Source: Amanita rubescens (lineage: Eukaryota > Basidiomycota > Agaricomycetes > Agaricales > Amanitaceae). From it: DNA of 45,920 bases. The notes under the pieces are model-generated. The model had not been told where the DNA came from and searched no databases. It was given only the letters and a program-made list of their open reading frames with translations. A program made the position numbers and the translations under genes. Position 1 is the stretch's first letter; each line of letters opens with the position of its first letter. Below are positions 10,314 through 22,528 of this stretch, piece by piece. The stretch lies in assembly GCA_015039365.1 (NCBI GenBank), contig WION01000420.1, forward strand, positions 1 to 45,920. Reading direction: 5' to 3'.

Positions 10314-11065
10314 ATGACTCAAACCACCGATACCAAGAGTGCCTTCTTCTACGGCACATTAATGCACCCCAAGATACTTAGAGCAGTCCTCGAAAAAAGG
10401 GGGACACATCTGATGATATGCCCAGCATTGTTAAAGGTGTGATTAACTTTTTGTGCCTTGTCCCGCAACTGACTGTAACAGGACTATACCAGACACGAAG
10501 TTGAGGCGAGTCATGTTCATTTCCTGGGCACAGCCTTTTTGTTGACAAACTGACAGGGCGCCGATTACCCTGGTATTGTACCATACGAAATGGGAAGAAA
10601 ATTGCTCGATCGCGAGTTGGAGCCGGAGGAAAGCTGTGTCCGGGGGACATTGGTAATTGGGCTCACTCTGGGCGATATCGCAAAGTTGGACATGTTTGAG
10701 GGGAGTGTAAGTAATAACGCGTTCCCTAGTAATGGACGTGACTTATGGAAGCATAGGAATATACTCGAGAAGTTGTGACGGTTTATCCTCTAGAAGAGCC
10801 GACGCCGCTAGAGAAGTTTGTTGGTGAAGACGGACATCTTATCGCGCGTATCGTCCCGGCACAGCCGACGGCCGCGGATGATGTCATTACGGTGTCTGAT
10901 AAGGCAGGAGTCGAGGCGGAGACGTATATATATGGAGACGAGAGCGACTTGCGGCCGACGCTGTGGTCGTTCTCAGAGTTTATGAGTAAGAATGCGTGGA
11001 AGTGGTACAAAGGGGAGACAGATCGGCCGGAGACGGAGATCGACCGGCGGTTGCAGCATGCGTGA
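10314..11065 (+). CDS. AIG2-like / gamma-glutamylcyclotransferase-fold protein
   Basis: Four exons (10314-10436, 10482-10505, 10557-10706, 10757-11065) give about 201 residues in one frame. Exon 1 starts MTQTTDTKSAFFYGTLMHPKIL; the FYGTLMHP block is the hallmark YGxL substrate loop of the GGCT/AIG2 fold. Then DYTRHEVE, GADYPGIVPYE, VRGTLVIGLT, DMFEGS, EYTREVVTVYPLEEP and a C-terminal LWSFSEFMSKNAWKW follow, as in fungal AIG2 proteins. Such proteins are thought to act on gamma-glutamyl amines or peptides in the cytosol; the substrate here is unknown. Intron 2 appears to use a GC donor (GAG|GCGAGT), because the alternative GT donor would drop two conserved residues. A relic of this gene lies at 6345-6465. 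Confidence 0.85.
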
Positions 11066-11131
11066 TGGCTTGTAAAGCTCGGCGGCTGTACCATACAATA
11101 ATGGGGTTCTCTATTCGCTCCCCTCTTCCTC

Positions 11132-12782
11132 ATGCCTTTTCGTTTCCTGGTGGCTTGCGCCGCACTCTCTTTCCTCTCCCTTTATCATGTATTCAATAAT
11201 GTCCACCTTAATATCTTCGTAGATGGCAAGAATGGTATGCACTTCTCATCGTCATGAGAGTTACTGTCTTATTTTGGCTGTCGTGGAAAGGTCCCCCCGA
11301 TCTTAGTCACTATAGGCCTCTTCAAGTCCTATCACAGAAAGAGTTTCCTTTCGGTATTCCCACTTGCTATTCCCTCGAGGCGTTCCTTATCTGCTTCCTT
11401 AGGCGATCCATCTCGGCGTGTAATACTTGTGGGAGATATCCATGGACAGTACGACCATTTACAGTGCGTGGCCTCCTTCTTCCACATCCTAAAGCCAAAG
11501 CTGATTTTTGTTCCAAGATCCCTCCTGACGCGTCTTTCGTACGACAACAAGACGGATACGCTTATTCACTTGGGCGATATCGTCACCAAGGGTTCGCTTC
11601 ATGGTTCTTTGGACGTCTTATCCTTCCTGTCTTCAAATGAGATCCAAGGCGTACGAGGCAACCAAGACCAGAAAGTCATAGAATGGCGTGGTTGGATCGC
11701 CTGGATCAATTCAAAGCCTGGTGGGGAGGACTTCTTGCGAGCAGCTCGACATTCTTGGAAAAAGGCCGAGAAAAAGGGCAAGAATCTCAAGAGCTGGAAC
11801 AAGCACCAACGCCAACTCGCTACGGAAAAGGTGGAAAACTCTGTTTCTGCCGATCAATTATTCATGGATGACAATACGGCCAAGTGGTGGCTCCAAGTAC
11901 CCGATGGCTGGTTGCTTTTCTCCGACTCATATATGATCGCGGCCGAGATGACCGAGAGGCACTACGAGTACTTGATTTCGCTACCGCTGCGAATTCATGT
12001 GCCCCATGCCCACATGTTCCTGGTTCATGCTGGGTTGCTATCGCACGATCCTAAAAGAGATGTCGATGATCCAAGTCAACCTCTTAGCCATGCTCCTTCT
12101 GTGTCTAGGGTTTATGCTTACGGGGATAGATTCAACAAGCTTCGTGGCGCTCTGAATCCTTTTGCAGGGTGGTTGGTGAAGTTAGTTTTACAGAATCAGG
12201 ATAGTTACAGAGAGGACATTGAAGTCTACGATTTAAAGGAAGATGTGAGGAGAGAGAAGCAAGAGCGGGCGATCCTAGCTCTACCACTAAATATGGACCC
12301 CTGGGTAACGCAGAATATTCGCAGTGTGAAACACGGAAAGCCTACTAGGTATGTGTGGTCAAGTGCATTAACTTTATTCCCTTACCCACGTCACAAAATC
12401 AGAGGCAAGAAAGGGGAACCATGGTCCGAGATTTGGAATGTAGACATGAACATGTGCCATGGTTTCGACCCCCGTGATACCATCGGCGTTATGAGCAAGC
12501 ACCGGGAATTACCTTGTCTTCCCATGTCGGTCATTTACGGCCACGCTGCCGCTCGCGGTCTTGACATCAAACGATGGTCGTTTGGCCTTGACACCGGTTG
12601 CGTAAGTAACGTTATTATGCGTATATATATCATTTGGAAACTGAAAAATTGCTTAGGTCAAGAAACACCGGCTAACGGCTCTCGTCCATAGCGGAAATAT
12701 GACGCATGACGATGAAGACGAGCTTATCCCTTTCGGCGATGCAGGTCATGCTCAGATCGTCAGCGTAAAGTGTAAATCCTAA
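11132..12782 (+). CDS. Membrane-anchored calcineurin-like metallophosphatase (Ppn2/ApaH-like)
   Basis: Six exons (11132-11234, 11291-11353, 11403-11463, 11518-12348, 12403-12601, 12657-12782) join in frame to about 460 residues. An N-terminal hydrophobic segment (FRFLVACAALSFLSLYHVF) is a signal anchor. Metallophosphatase motifs follow in order: GDIHGQYDH, IHLGDIV, GVRGNQDQK, FLVHAGLL and YGHAAARGLDI, then GLDTGC...RLTALV. This matches the yeast Ppn2/ApaH-like group, a zinc-dependent endopolyphosphatase of the vacuole in yeast, so a polyphosphate or dinucleotide substrate in the vacuole is inferred. The usual GNH(D/E) is GNQD here. The start was chosen because it gives the anchor and fits the first donor. 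Confidence 0.88.
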
Positions 12783-13050
12783 ACGCTTCGTAACCTTATT
12801 CAATATTTCGTGGGTAATGATCGGAGGTGTGTATGTATTATCCATTCTTTCCTATCGCACTTGTCGTTTGGGACGACGGGGGCATTGGCACGTTTTCGAT
12901 TTCGGTACTGTAGTATTCATGTATCTGTGCATTCGAGGAATCCCGTACATTACCATGTTTTAACTAATTTTGTAATATCTCAAATTCTGTTCGTTCCAGC
13001 AATGGTATCGATAACGTGAATGATATACACAAGTCATAGTTCCCGCAAGG

Positions 13051-16000
13051 TCAGATGACCCCCGTCAATCGGATATCCAAGCTTGACGCTCCAACCAATG
13101 CTATGAACTGGCCAGCTGGCCTTACCCAGCCCTGGCTGTTAACGTCCCAAATACTACAAACCCTCACATCAGTTTCGTCTTGTTCAAAAGCCAAATAAGA
13201 CCCACCTTAAATCTCTCTGGGTTAAAGTCATTTTAACAGTGACGCTCTGACCTTGCGCAATACCGACTTCTTCAAATCCACGAAGCACTTTCTTAGGCTC
13301 GTTTGCTTTAGGAGGGTATGTCAGGTATAACTGGGGTATTTCCGTCCCAACCACAGATCCCGTATTGGTAATCGTAAATGAAACAGTCGCAGCCGCGGAT
13401 GGGTCTGAAGACGTAGATATCAAAAGGTCAGAATAAGAAAACGTGGTATATGAAAGTCCGAATCCGAATTCGAAACGGGGTATAATGTCGTTTGCGTCCA
13501 TGTAACGATAATCTAGGAGTAACTTTTCGGTATAGGTGATCTGAAAGAGGCTGATGAGCGGGAGGACAGAAAAGAAGGATTGCTTTGACACTCAACGGTT
13601 GGGAAGCCATCGCTCTCGTATACGATCCGTGTTCCATAATCTGTTTCTGCCTATGGTCTATGTCAGCACAATTCTCTATGGAGCAATGTTTGAGAATTAC
13701 ATCTGCTATGCTGAAAGGAAGACGGCCTCGTGGATTATAAGCACCCGACAAGACATCTACAATGGAAGGACCAGTCTGTTCACCCGGAGCGCCTGCATAT
13801 ATGATAGCAGTAATGTTGGGATGGTTGCTCCATGGCATATATACAGGTCCGACAGAATGGACGACGACAATGGTGTTGCTGCAAACCGCTGCAACGTCTT
13901 GAACCTGAGAAATGTTGGATAAATCGCAGTCTCGAAAGGCCTGGGTCGTGGCTCACCAGACTTCCGCCTTTAAACCATATGTTTAAATCATTCCTGTCAC
14001 CCATGTTATCGTAAACAATGTTATACGCTCCAAGTTCGCCGCTCATGCTATGTAAGTGGCGCTTAGTTAATGAATGGCCAGAATGATGTACGGACTCACG
14101 CATTCACGAATACCAACGCGACGTCTTTCCCCCTCGCAGCTGCAGGCCCGGCAGTCAAATCATCTGAAAGCGACTCTGATATGACAGCTGAAGAATCAAA
14201 GAAGTCGGTGAGAGCATCCACCGGCGGTACAACGAAATCAAGAGAGTTTGAGCCAGATCCCCACCTAGTTACGTTAATCGGTTTGAGACGACGGCTGGCT
14301 CGAAACTAACGTACCCTATCACCATAGTGCCGTCATTACATTCATTCAAGCCACCGCTACATCGTTGATTGAGTTGTTTTGCATCTTGGCCTACGATCGC
14401 AACCGTATTAATCATTGACTTGGTAATGGGTAATCCCCGGGTTGTCACTCCTCCAGATGTTGTTTGATTATTCTTCAAAAGTACAGCAGACGCGGAAGCT
14501 ATCTCGCGGACCAGAAGAGTATGGGCATCACTCCGAACATTGACGTTCTCGTTGAGTGGCCCCGAACCATCTGGTGCTTGAGTGTTGAAATTGACAGGTG
14601 GATAACCCTGTAAGAATGTTTTGAAATCAGTCATCGCGCGCAATGCTTTGACATATGATTCACATACGGAATCTTGACCGAGGCGATACCACGGAGCTAA
14701 TATCCGAGCTACCATTTGATCGAGCCTATCCTCCGAGACAGATCCGGCCTCGACAGCTTCCTTGAGATCGGACCCGTACACTCCTCCACCTATAGCTCGT
14801 CAGCATATGTTATGAACAATGTATATACATGTATACATACCAACGAGGATATAGTCGCCTGGCTGTTCCATATCGAGCCCAGCATTAGCATTGCCACTAG
14901 CCGAGTCGTGGGTTGCACCCCAATCGCTGACAACATATCCTTTGTTACCGATATAAGGGTTCCGCTACGCAACGCCAGGAAAAACCCTTACCTTTGAATC
15001 CATCACTGCGAAGCTGGCCATTGGGACCAAGAAGCTGGGCATTATGACAAGACGACACTTTGTTGAACCGATTGTATGCACACATTACAGAGGAGACATC
15101 AGCCTTCGAACTAAACGTCAGGCAATGGTCGTTCGTAATAGCAGGATACATGCCTCGATGCTTCGCAGGAAAGGATAATAGTACATCTCATAAAGTGTTC
15201 TGTTGTCCATGTTAGCAGATAGACCGTATCGCCAATGCTCCTGATTATTGGCTGCAAAATGCTTGGCGCAGGCCATGACTCCTACGCTCTGGATACCCAT
15301 AATGGTTTCGTATGCGCCTTCTCCATTCAGGTAAGGATCCGGACCAAAGCTGTTCTGCAGTCAGCAAGTCGGCCTTTCCTGAAGCTATCTTCAAGTACCT
15401 TTCCCATCCACGGCCCGCTTTGGGGTTCCTCATCTATTAACCATAGTTAGATCAAGGGAATGGAATATGCACGTAGAACATACGATATCCATGGCAGGAC
15501 CCAGCAATACACTACGCGAGGAACAATCAGCATATAACACGGCGAAACGCATTGATGCGTACTTCACACCCTTTCCACGAAATTCTTCAGCCATTGCCTC
15601 ACCTCGCGCGCGCATCAACCTACGACTGAACGTGGAAGCAGTGTTGATTCCCGACGGAAAGCCGGTAACATTCTTGACAAGACGCAAGCCTGCCGGTCCA
15701 TCATTAAGACAGATAGACGGGATACCGAGACGCGGAACCGCGTATGTTTCGCCTACACAACGACCTGTGCGCGAGTCAACAACACTATTTCATTATAAAA
15801 CGATGACATACGCGAAGAGTTCAGTTGACCATTGCCCGTAACTAGACCTATCTTCTCGTCCAATGTCATCTGTGCGACCGTGTTATTCGCGAGTTCGTAG
15901 GCCTGATCCCATGTTCCTGTCCCATAATTGAATGAGGATGCAATACGACACGATAACCGAATTGCACTTACGCTGAGTGAACGCGTTCGTGCTCCAGTCG

Positions 16001-16147
16001 CCCACTACTGATTGATCCCGTGTTTCTGTCCCATAATTGATTGAGGATGCAATACAACGTGAAAATTGAATTGTACTTACGCTCAGTGAGCGCATTCACG
16101 GTTCCGGCGCCCAGGAATGCCCAAAGGGCTCCTGCAAGAAAGTACAT
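13051..16147 (-). CDS. Secreted GH3 beta-glucosidase
   Basis: It hydrolyses terminal beta-glucosyl residues (cellobiose and similar) outside the cell. The ATG at 16147 begins a signal peptide (MYFLAGALWAFLGAGTVNA). Next come WDQAYELANNTVAQMTLDEKIGLVTG, RLGIPSICLNDGPAGLR, RNPKAGRGWE, VMACAKHFAANNQEHWR, VSSVMCAYN and the nucleophile motif VVSDWGATHD (about 14,900-14,930, Asp present). The C-terminal GH3 domain (SASAVLLKNN, TVAIVGQDA) and fibronectin III-like domain (FEFGFGLSYTTFSYSD, then LRGFEEV) follow. The last exon reads IWDVNSQGWVRPAG...LTGVI and stops at 13051. Well over ten short introns are needed; every expected family block is found, so I judge it intact. It is transcribed in the same direction as MetRS, whose stop lies about 210 bp upstream. 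A tandem exon duplication sits near the 5' end. Confidence 0.88.
15903..16099 (-). repeat. Direct tandem repeat (~110 bp period) of an exon plus intron inside the GH3 gene
   Basis: Two units share TCCCATAATTGA, ATGAGGATGCAATAC or TTGAGGATGCAATAC, a GTAAGT-type donor and the exon end ACTGAG/ACTCAGC. Each unit carries one whole intron and the surrounding exon edges. The intervening exon adds about 17 residues just after the signal peptide (QTRDQSVVGDWSTNAFTQ). The introns are nearly the same sequence, so the duplication is recent. Confidence 0.75.
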
Positions 16148-16360
16148 CGTTGGTAGCAACTACCTCTGTCACAGCAGTTATGTACGTAAACGGTATTGAG
16201 CGCCGGACTTGATGCCCGCGTTCAAAGCAGGTGTTAGCGGGCCGTGGACTCGGACAAGAGGTTGTGATGGTGGCTGTCATGGTATATGGGCTTTGGATTC
16301 CAGGAAAGGTTTAGCGCCATCAGATCAAATCGAGTCTTCAACGTATTCTATTCTAGTAAT

Positions 16361-19122
16361 CTACAAGTTGCAATTTAGTACCTTATTATCTTTTGTACAT
16401 TGTAGTATCGCTGCCTCTAGCTCCCCTTTCAACCGTTTCAACACATCGACCGCCGCCTTGATTTGTTCCTCAAGCTCCGGTGTCTTCGGAGTCTGCGCTT
16501 TCAGGTTCCGTACCGTCTGTCCCTGCTCTGCCACCTTGGCTTCTAGTTCCAACACTTCGGGAGATTTTGGACCGTCGACAACCGCAGCTGGTTTCGCGGC
16601 GCCTTTTTTCTTACCCTTGACACCAGCTGCTGCTTTGTCTGCTTTGTCCGCTGTCTCCGCAGCTGCTTCGTTTCCTCCAAACTTCTGCTTCCATACCTCC
16701 GCCATACCGTCGTCGATCTTCTTGAACAGGTGTTCCGGAGTGCCTATCGTATGGCCACCGAGAATGTCATTTGAAAGAACCACGGGCACAGTCCGAGCCG
16801 GCGCATTCAGTTGTTTTAGTATGGCACCGGATGTGGCGGGCATAAACGGATATACGAGGACGGAGAGCGCGTAAATCAGATTGATCGTGCGTAAGATGAC
16901 TTGTGCGCATCGTTTCGGATTTCCTGCCATCAATGCCTTGTTCAGCCCGGACGATTGAAGATAATTGTTTCCCCGTATTGAGATGAGCATCACGATTTGG
17001 AGACCCAAACGCAATTTGACAGCCTCCATGGCGTCAATGTAGTCTTTCAGTAGACCATTAATTGCCGTGACGAACTCTGCATCATGAGGATCATTCGGAG
17101 ACAAGGGTCCCTCAGCATCACCGCTGTCCGGTATGACGCCTTTGTACTGTGATGACACAAATTTCAGGGTACGGTTGACAAAGTTTCCGAAGCTGCCGAT
17201 TGTAAGGTAAATTTTCAACTGAAGAGCAACCGACTCACTTGTTCAGCAGAACGTTGTTATTAGCCGCAATCTGAAAATCAGTCAGTTTATGTCATCGTTG
17301 ACGCGGATATATTGGCATACACAGTCTGCCCACGAGAACATGGCATCCGCAGTTTCTGGGCGCGTTGAGAGAAGGTAATACCTCCATACTGACGATGGAA
17401 TCCCGGCATCCTTTGCCGCTGGTCCAAATACACCGCGGTTTTTGCTCTTGGAGAATTTACCTCCTTCGTAATTCAAATACTCTAGAGGAGGTGGAAATCA
17501 ATATGATCGCCACGCCATATGGTAGTATATACCTGTCGTAGATAGGTGGTGCAATTTGGTCCAATTCCGCCCATCTCCGATTTGCACTGACGGCCAGTAT
17601 ATAGTATGGAAATAGACATTATCTTTACCCATGAACTGGTAAAGATTAACGTTTTCCGGGTTAAACCACCATTGCTCCCATTCGGGGAGGTAGTTGGCTG
17701 TTATACTTGGGTATCCGATAGGGGCATCAAACTTGAGTGCGAGAATCAACGTTGAACGTCATCGCATAGATAAAAGTGCGTACCCAAACATCTAGTTGAA
17801 ATGAGCATTGGCATACGTAGGTAGGGGGCAAGCGGACTTACAGAGAACCTTTCCCTTCATTCCATATGTATCTTCCCCCTCTATAGGAACAGGTACTCCC
17901 CATGAAAGATCGCGAGTCAACGGAGTTGGCAACAAGCCGCTTCTGAGTCTCGCATCTACAATCTCTCCGTCGGTATTCATCGTCGCATTCACAGACCATT
18001 TTCCTTTCTTGTATGATTCTTTAATCCATTCTTCCGTCTTCGGCTGAATGACATCTAGTTTCAAATACATGTGCGCTGACGTTCGCCGTGTGATAATATG
18101 CGTCTTGTCAACGAGACAGCGAGGTTTTATCAGTTCGACTGCGTCCAGTGTTCTGCTACACCCATCGCACTGATCACCACGGGCGTCCTATCGATGCATT
18201 AGACAAGTTTGTTAGGAGGCAACAGGCGACGAACCTCATAGCCACAGTTAGGGCACGTCCCCTCGACAAACCGATCAGCTAAAAACCTTCATGACATTAG
18301 CACGAGAATAGGCACACTGGGCAATTTATCGTACTTCTGGCATCCCTCGCAGTATGTTTGTTCCTTGTTTTGTTTCTCCAGGTATCCATTCTTCAATAAA
18401 TTAAGATATATACCTTGGGAGATTCTATAGTCTCGTGAGATAAGATTCGTCAGAGTCGAGATGATGCGTACTTGCTATGCCAAGGTGTTGATGTCCGGCC
18501 AAAATAGTCAAATCTATTACCAAGTTAATCAAGAGTGTATTGCCGGGTGATGTTTGAAACTTACCCAATATCGAACCACTCGTATGTTTCTTTATGAATT
18601 GGATAGTATTTATCACATAGTTGTTGGGTTGTGATGCCTTCCTTCAAGGCTTGTGTCTCCGTCGCCGTTCCATACTCGTCCGTGCCGCAAATGTAAAGAG
18701 TGCGCTTGTTCCTTGCCCCTGTATATACTCAGTAATGCTGGGACGACTTCTTCACAGGACATACGGCTATAACTGAAGATGGTGTTTCCGTCAATGCTGT
18801 TGTCATTCTGAAAGCTTCGAACTCACCGACTATAAACATCAGCGCTTAGAGTGCTTCCGATAATATTTCCTTGTATTCATTAGCTAGATCATTCTCAGAA
18901 ATCAGACTGCTCACCAAGATGTGGAACATTGTTGCAGTAAGGCAGGGCGGATGTGATCAGAATATTCTTTTCCCCTTCTATGGGAACACTGGAAAGTGAC
19001 GTCGAACGCAATCAGTAATGACCAACGTTGTAAAAGAAGAGTGAAGCTATTCACACGGGTGACGAGCCTGGTTCACCTACTGTCCTTAGAATGCCCTCCG
19101 CCTCTCTTATCTTCTGTGTCAT
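16361..19122 (-). CDS. Methionyl-tRNA synthetase (cytosolic, with C-terminal WHEP-like helices)
   Basis: It charges tRNA-Met for initiation and elongation. The ATG at 19122 begins [14 protein letters not shown]; after the first intron comes [26 protein letters not shown] (the HIGH motif, split by an intron), then [11 protein letters not shown] and [21 protein letters not shown]. Next are a Cys-rich insertion ([10 protein letters not shown]), [23 protein letters not shown] and the KMSKS motif as [10 protein letters not shown] (about 17,445-17,475). The anticodon-binding domain ([27 protein letters not shown]) follows. The last 80 residues hold a Lys/Ala-rich linker and a helical WHEP-like unit ([16 protein letters not shown]...[16 protein letters not shown]). 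At least ten introns are used and no break was seen. A start-less copy of its 5' end lies at 23051-23430. Confidence 0.9.
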
Positions 19123-19196
19123 TGTTGAAGAATCTATTGTCGATTGCAATGACCTTCGTAGAGTATAGTACAAGGGGCGATGAATATGGATCTTGG

Positions 19197-19324
19197 TAGT
19201 CTCGTTCCCAGACGTTCTGGGGCAGCGGATAGATCCGAGCGGAGCGTGAAGCGGGGGCAAGAATTTTTGCCTCCGCTTCAGGCTCCGCCCGGGAACCGGT
19301 CCGACACATCTGGGTACGAGATTA
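19197..19324. mobile_element. 128-bp foldback MITE with a 9-bp target-site duplication
   Basis: The element begins TAGTCTCGTTCCCAGACGT and ends as its imperfect inverted copy (ACATCTGGGTACGAGATTA). A second internal inverted pair (GCGGAGCGTGAAGCGG and CCGCTTCAGGCTCCGC) makes the whole element one long hairpin. It is flanked by GGATCTTGG at 19188-19196 and 19325-19333. The equivalent site in the right duplicate (around 23,480) has a single GGATCTTGG and no element, an empty-site proof of insertion. A 9-bp duplication suggests a Mutator-like transposase in trans. Confidence 0.85.
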
Positions 19325-19549
19325 GGATCTTGGGTGGAATGCCTAGATCTAAACGGTATATGTGGTCGAGTGACTATGACTTGAATCTCGATAGCAAATC
19401 TTAGAAGGTACAAACAAGACCCAACAACGCGGCCGTCAATAATACTACTCCGGTCCAGCGTATCTGCATAGTTGAGCGCGATTAGCCATGACATTGACCA
19501 GGTTGGTGAAGTGAGCTCACCGTTATTTCGTATTGTGGTGTGGAATTGA

Positions 19550-21297
19550 TTGCGTGCAATTAGATGGCTAAGTCGCGATTCTCAGCAAACGTCTAATTCG
19601 CAACCCGAGTTCACTGTCACTGCTGTGTTCATTGGTTTGGCAATTGGATGTCTCGTCTGCTTTACCAATCTTAGCCTTGGACTGCAGTCAGGATGGATAT
19701 CAATGTACGTGCTTTTGCTTGATACTACTACTGATCCGTCTTCAACTGAACGCTCTGAAAGGATGTCCATCCAATCGGCACTTATTGGCTACTTAATATC
19801 CCGCATGCTTCCGAAGCCCCTCACGCCGCAAGAAATCATCGTAGTACAGACGACCGCTGTCGCTACTGGTACTATGCCTCTTGCGGCAGGATTTGTCGGA
19901 ATTCTCCCAGCATTACGACTACTTGACGAAGAGCGTGACGGGACGCCACCACTAAACCTTACGTGGTTATCTACCATTGCTTGGTCTTTCGCTGTAGCAT
20001 ATTTTGGGTAAGCTTTCTCGAAGGATCCTGAATATTTCTAATTCATAATGTTTTCAGTGTTTTTCTCTCACCACCATTGCGAAAGCAAGTTGTGCGTCAT
20101 CCCCCCCAAGATTTTGTTCAAGAAGCTTCATTTTTCTGTAGATCATCGAGGAACAACTTCCTTTCCCATCGGGCACTGCCACTGCCCAGCTTATATCTGT
20201 GCTACACCAGTTACCTTCACCGGATGAATCGGTCAGGCGACGCCGAGGATACCGACCATTAGACTTGGAAGATGAAATAGAACCAGTCGCCGCTTCCTAT
20301 CCGGATGTTTTAGAAGACGATCCCGAAGACGATGCAGCTGAGCGAGAGACTGTTCAGAAAGAGGGTTGGCACGACCTCAGATGGAGTTTTGCTGTCTCTG
20401 GCTTTGTTTCTGTAAGTCGTATTGCTACAACATTGCGCTATGTGGTGCTCACTATGAAATAAGCTAGCTTCGTATTTCTTCCCTGCTCTCTTTGCCATTC
20501 CATTGTTTGGGACCTACCTGGCCAACGAATGGCTGTGGTATTTTTCTCCTAGTCTTTCATATGTCGGACAAGGTAAGTCGTTAGTTTATCGCCAGTCTTT
20601 TAATACGAACGTCTGTCAGGAATTATAATAGGATTCCCAACTACTTTCAGCATGAACCTGGTAAGTAAGCTGTCCATCCATGTGTAATCGAAACAATATC
20701 GAATTAGGGCATGCTCGCCGGTTGGGGAATCTTGTCACCTTTAGCCAAGTTCTCTGGTTGGGCACCAGGCCCCGTTGGCGATATGGCTAATGGCGCACGC
20801 GGCTGGATCCTATGGGTATCATTGGGGATCATGTGTACAGACAGCTTGATTTCCCTCCTACCCATCATCTTTGAGTACGCAAGAGATTTGGTGAATCGAG
20901 GAAGGCATCACGAAGAGCCTGATACAAAGGAAAACCGTGAAACGGAGACGCCAGATCGATTGGTCCCTGTCTCGTGGGTTATATCGGGGCTTCTGGCAAG
21001 TATCATTGTCGGCACTATCCTTGTCTGGCTCGTATTCGGTAAAGAGCATATCAGTCCTTGGGCCATCAACCTTGGGTTTGTGCTCAGTGGGCTGCTAAGT
21101 GTCATTGGGTTAGCCTCTTTACTTATAATGATGCAATCCTTCATCCATATTCAGACAGAGTCCGCGCTCTCGGAGATACAGATCTAAATCCTGTTTCTGG
21201 TTTGGGCAAGGTTTCACAGCTGGCAATGCGGAGCGTGTCCTGTAGCTGCCTGATGTCCTTTTATCAAAACACGTTGTTTCCACGTTTCCCTAGCTAA
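19550..21297 (+). pseudogene. OPT-family transporter, left copy, truncated by a ~750-bp deletion
   Basis: It is nearly identical to the intact copy at 23605-26139 over its first two thirds (FTVTAVFIGLAIGCLVCF, QSALIGYLISRMLPKPLTPQE, GMLAGWGILSPLAKFSGWAPG). After SGLGKVSQL the sequence jumps straight to the last few codons of the intact gene, at the junction CACAGCT|GGCAATGCGG near 21221, and then runs out of frame to a stop at 21297. The NPG-type loop (QPGNIVAN), the block AQFFGQIIGS and the last membrane helices are lost, so transport is unlikely. Confidence 0.85.
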
Positions 21298-21392
21298 ACG
21301 CCTCATGCCATATTTGTTTCATCCGTTTCGCGGATTCACAGCTTTTCGGGTTCCTTTCAGTTTTTACCTTTCACCGTACAACGAGAACCATC

Positions 21393-22284
21393 ATGCTGTG
21401 GGGCAGTAACAGTCGCGTCCAGCTTTCCAAGATCACGGCTTTAACGTTTGGTAAACATTCTCAAGCGGTTGGCAGAAGAACAGAAGTCTGCAAGGGAAAA
21501 CCATGCGAAGCGGACCTTCCTGACGCCTTGCGATTTGGAAAATTTGAAGTCAGTTTTGAAGGATGGTCGGGTCCTGGCGATCCCTTTGTGGTGAAAGGTG
21601 CGTCCTCGTGCGGTTTAATCGATACAGGGACTCATAATCCGCAGGATCATGTTCGCTCGAGTACGGGCAAGTTGAAGTACCTGGCGCTTTGCGGGGTTCC
21701 AGGTCAAAGTCAGGCTGGACGTGTACGTATACATCATATATGTTAACATCCCTAACCGCTAATAGCTTCTCTTCGACTGTACAGCGGAAGACCTGCTCTC
21801 GACACTTTTCAACATCATATGGATTGCGGTCGTGTTCTACATCGCTTATACCTTCATCCTCAATTTCTTCACCACCAGAAATAACTCTAGCCAACCAGGG
21901 TCTCAATATTCGAGCAGACCTAGTAGACCCGGCGGTGGAGGTGGTGGTAGTGGCGGCGACACGTACCGAGGGAACTTCCCTGGTGGTTATGACGAGCCTC
22001 CTCCACCCTACACGGACGATCGTCAGAAGAGGAATGAATCAGCCGAAGGCTGGAGGCCAGGTTTCTGGAGTGGTGCAGCTCTGGGTGGCCTTGCGACTCA
22101 CCTATTTAATCGTAACCCATCGCAGCCTCAGGCACAACCCGATAGAGCTGCACCTTATGATTGGGAACGGGAAAGGTCTTCCCAGATTCCTTTCGTCTCT
22201 CGTCCATTGCGGCGAGCGGCACCATCCCAGCCTGCGCGGAATGACGAAACAGAGGGGAAGGCTCGTCGAATCTTGGCTCTATGA
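21393..22284 (+). pseudogene. SARAF-like protein, left copy, damaged
   Basis: It matches the intact copy at 26269-27337. Two in-frame losses remove the residues between RRTEV and CKGKP and then the Cys-rich block plus intron 1 (the equivalent of DLYQPEAVHCRRLSGGSG). The conserved VSCEGW is VSFEGW. A single-base loss near 22,250 (GACGAAACAG instead of GACGATGACAG) shifts the frame, replacing the C-terminal MRRSTGYGGTNVR with KARRILAL and a stop at 22284. The membrane helix and Pro-rich tail remain readable. Confidence 0.8.
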
Positions 22285-22528
22285 GGAGAAGCACAGGATA
22301 TGGTGGCACTGATGTACGTTGAAATGTCTGTTTGGTTTACCGTTTTTTTTGCTTCTGGAATCTGTATTTCATCCTTAAAGAAGATCACACTGGTGTGAAG
22401 TAAGACTATCATATTAGTGTGGTGCAACTAAGACATCCTCTATCATTCTGCTCTTCCACGTATGAATCCGCTCTGCTAGCTCAGCTCATTCTCTGACTGT
22501 AGTATTCCTGACAGATTGTGAGCTCGTC

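Noticed and set aside
16209..16874. 221-codon plus-strand frame
   Set aside because: Shadow of the MetRS C-terminal exon (anticodon domain and WHEP-like tail) on the minus strand.
19051..19494. MetRS N-terminal extension upstream of 19122
   Set aside because: The open frame crosses the MITE and the duplicated 5' region, and the extra residues look non-coding; MTQ at 19122 is the sensible start.
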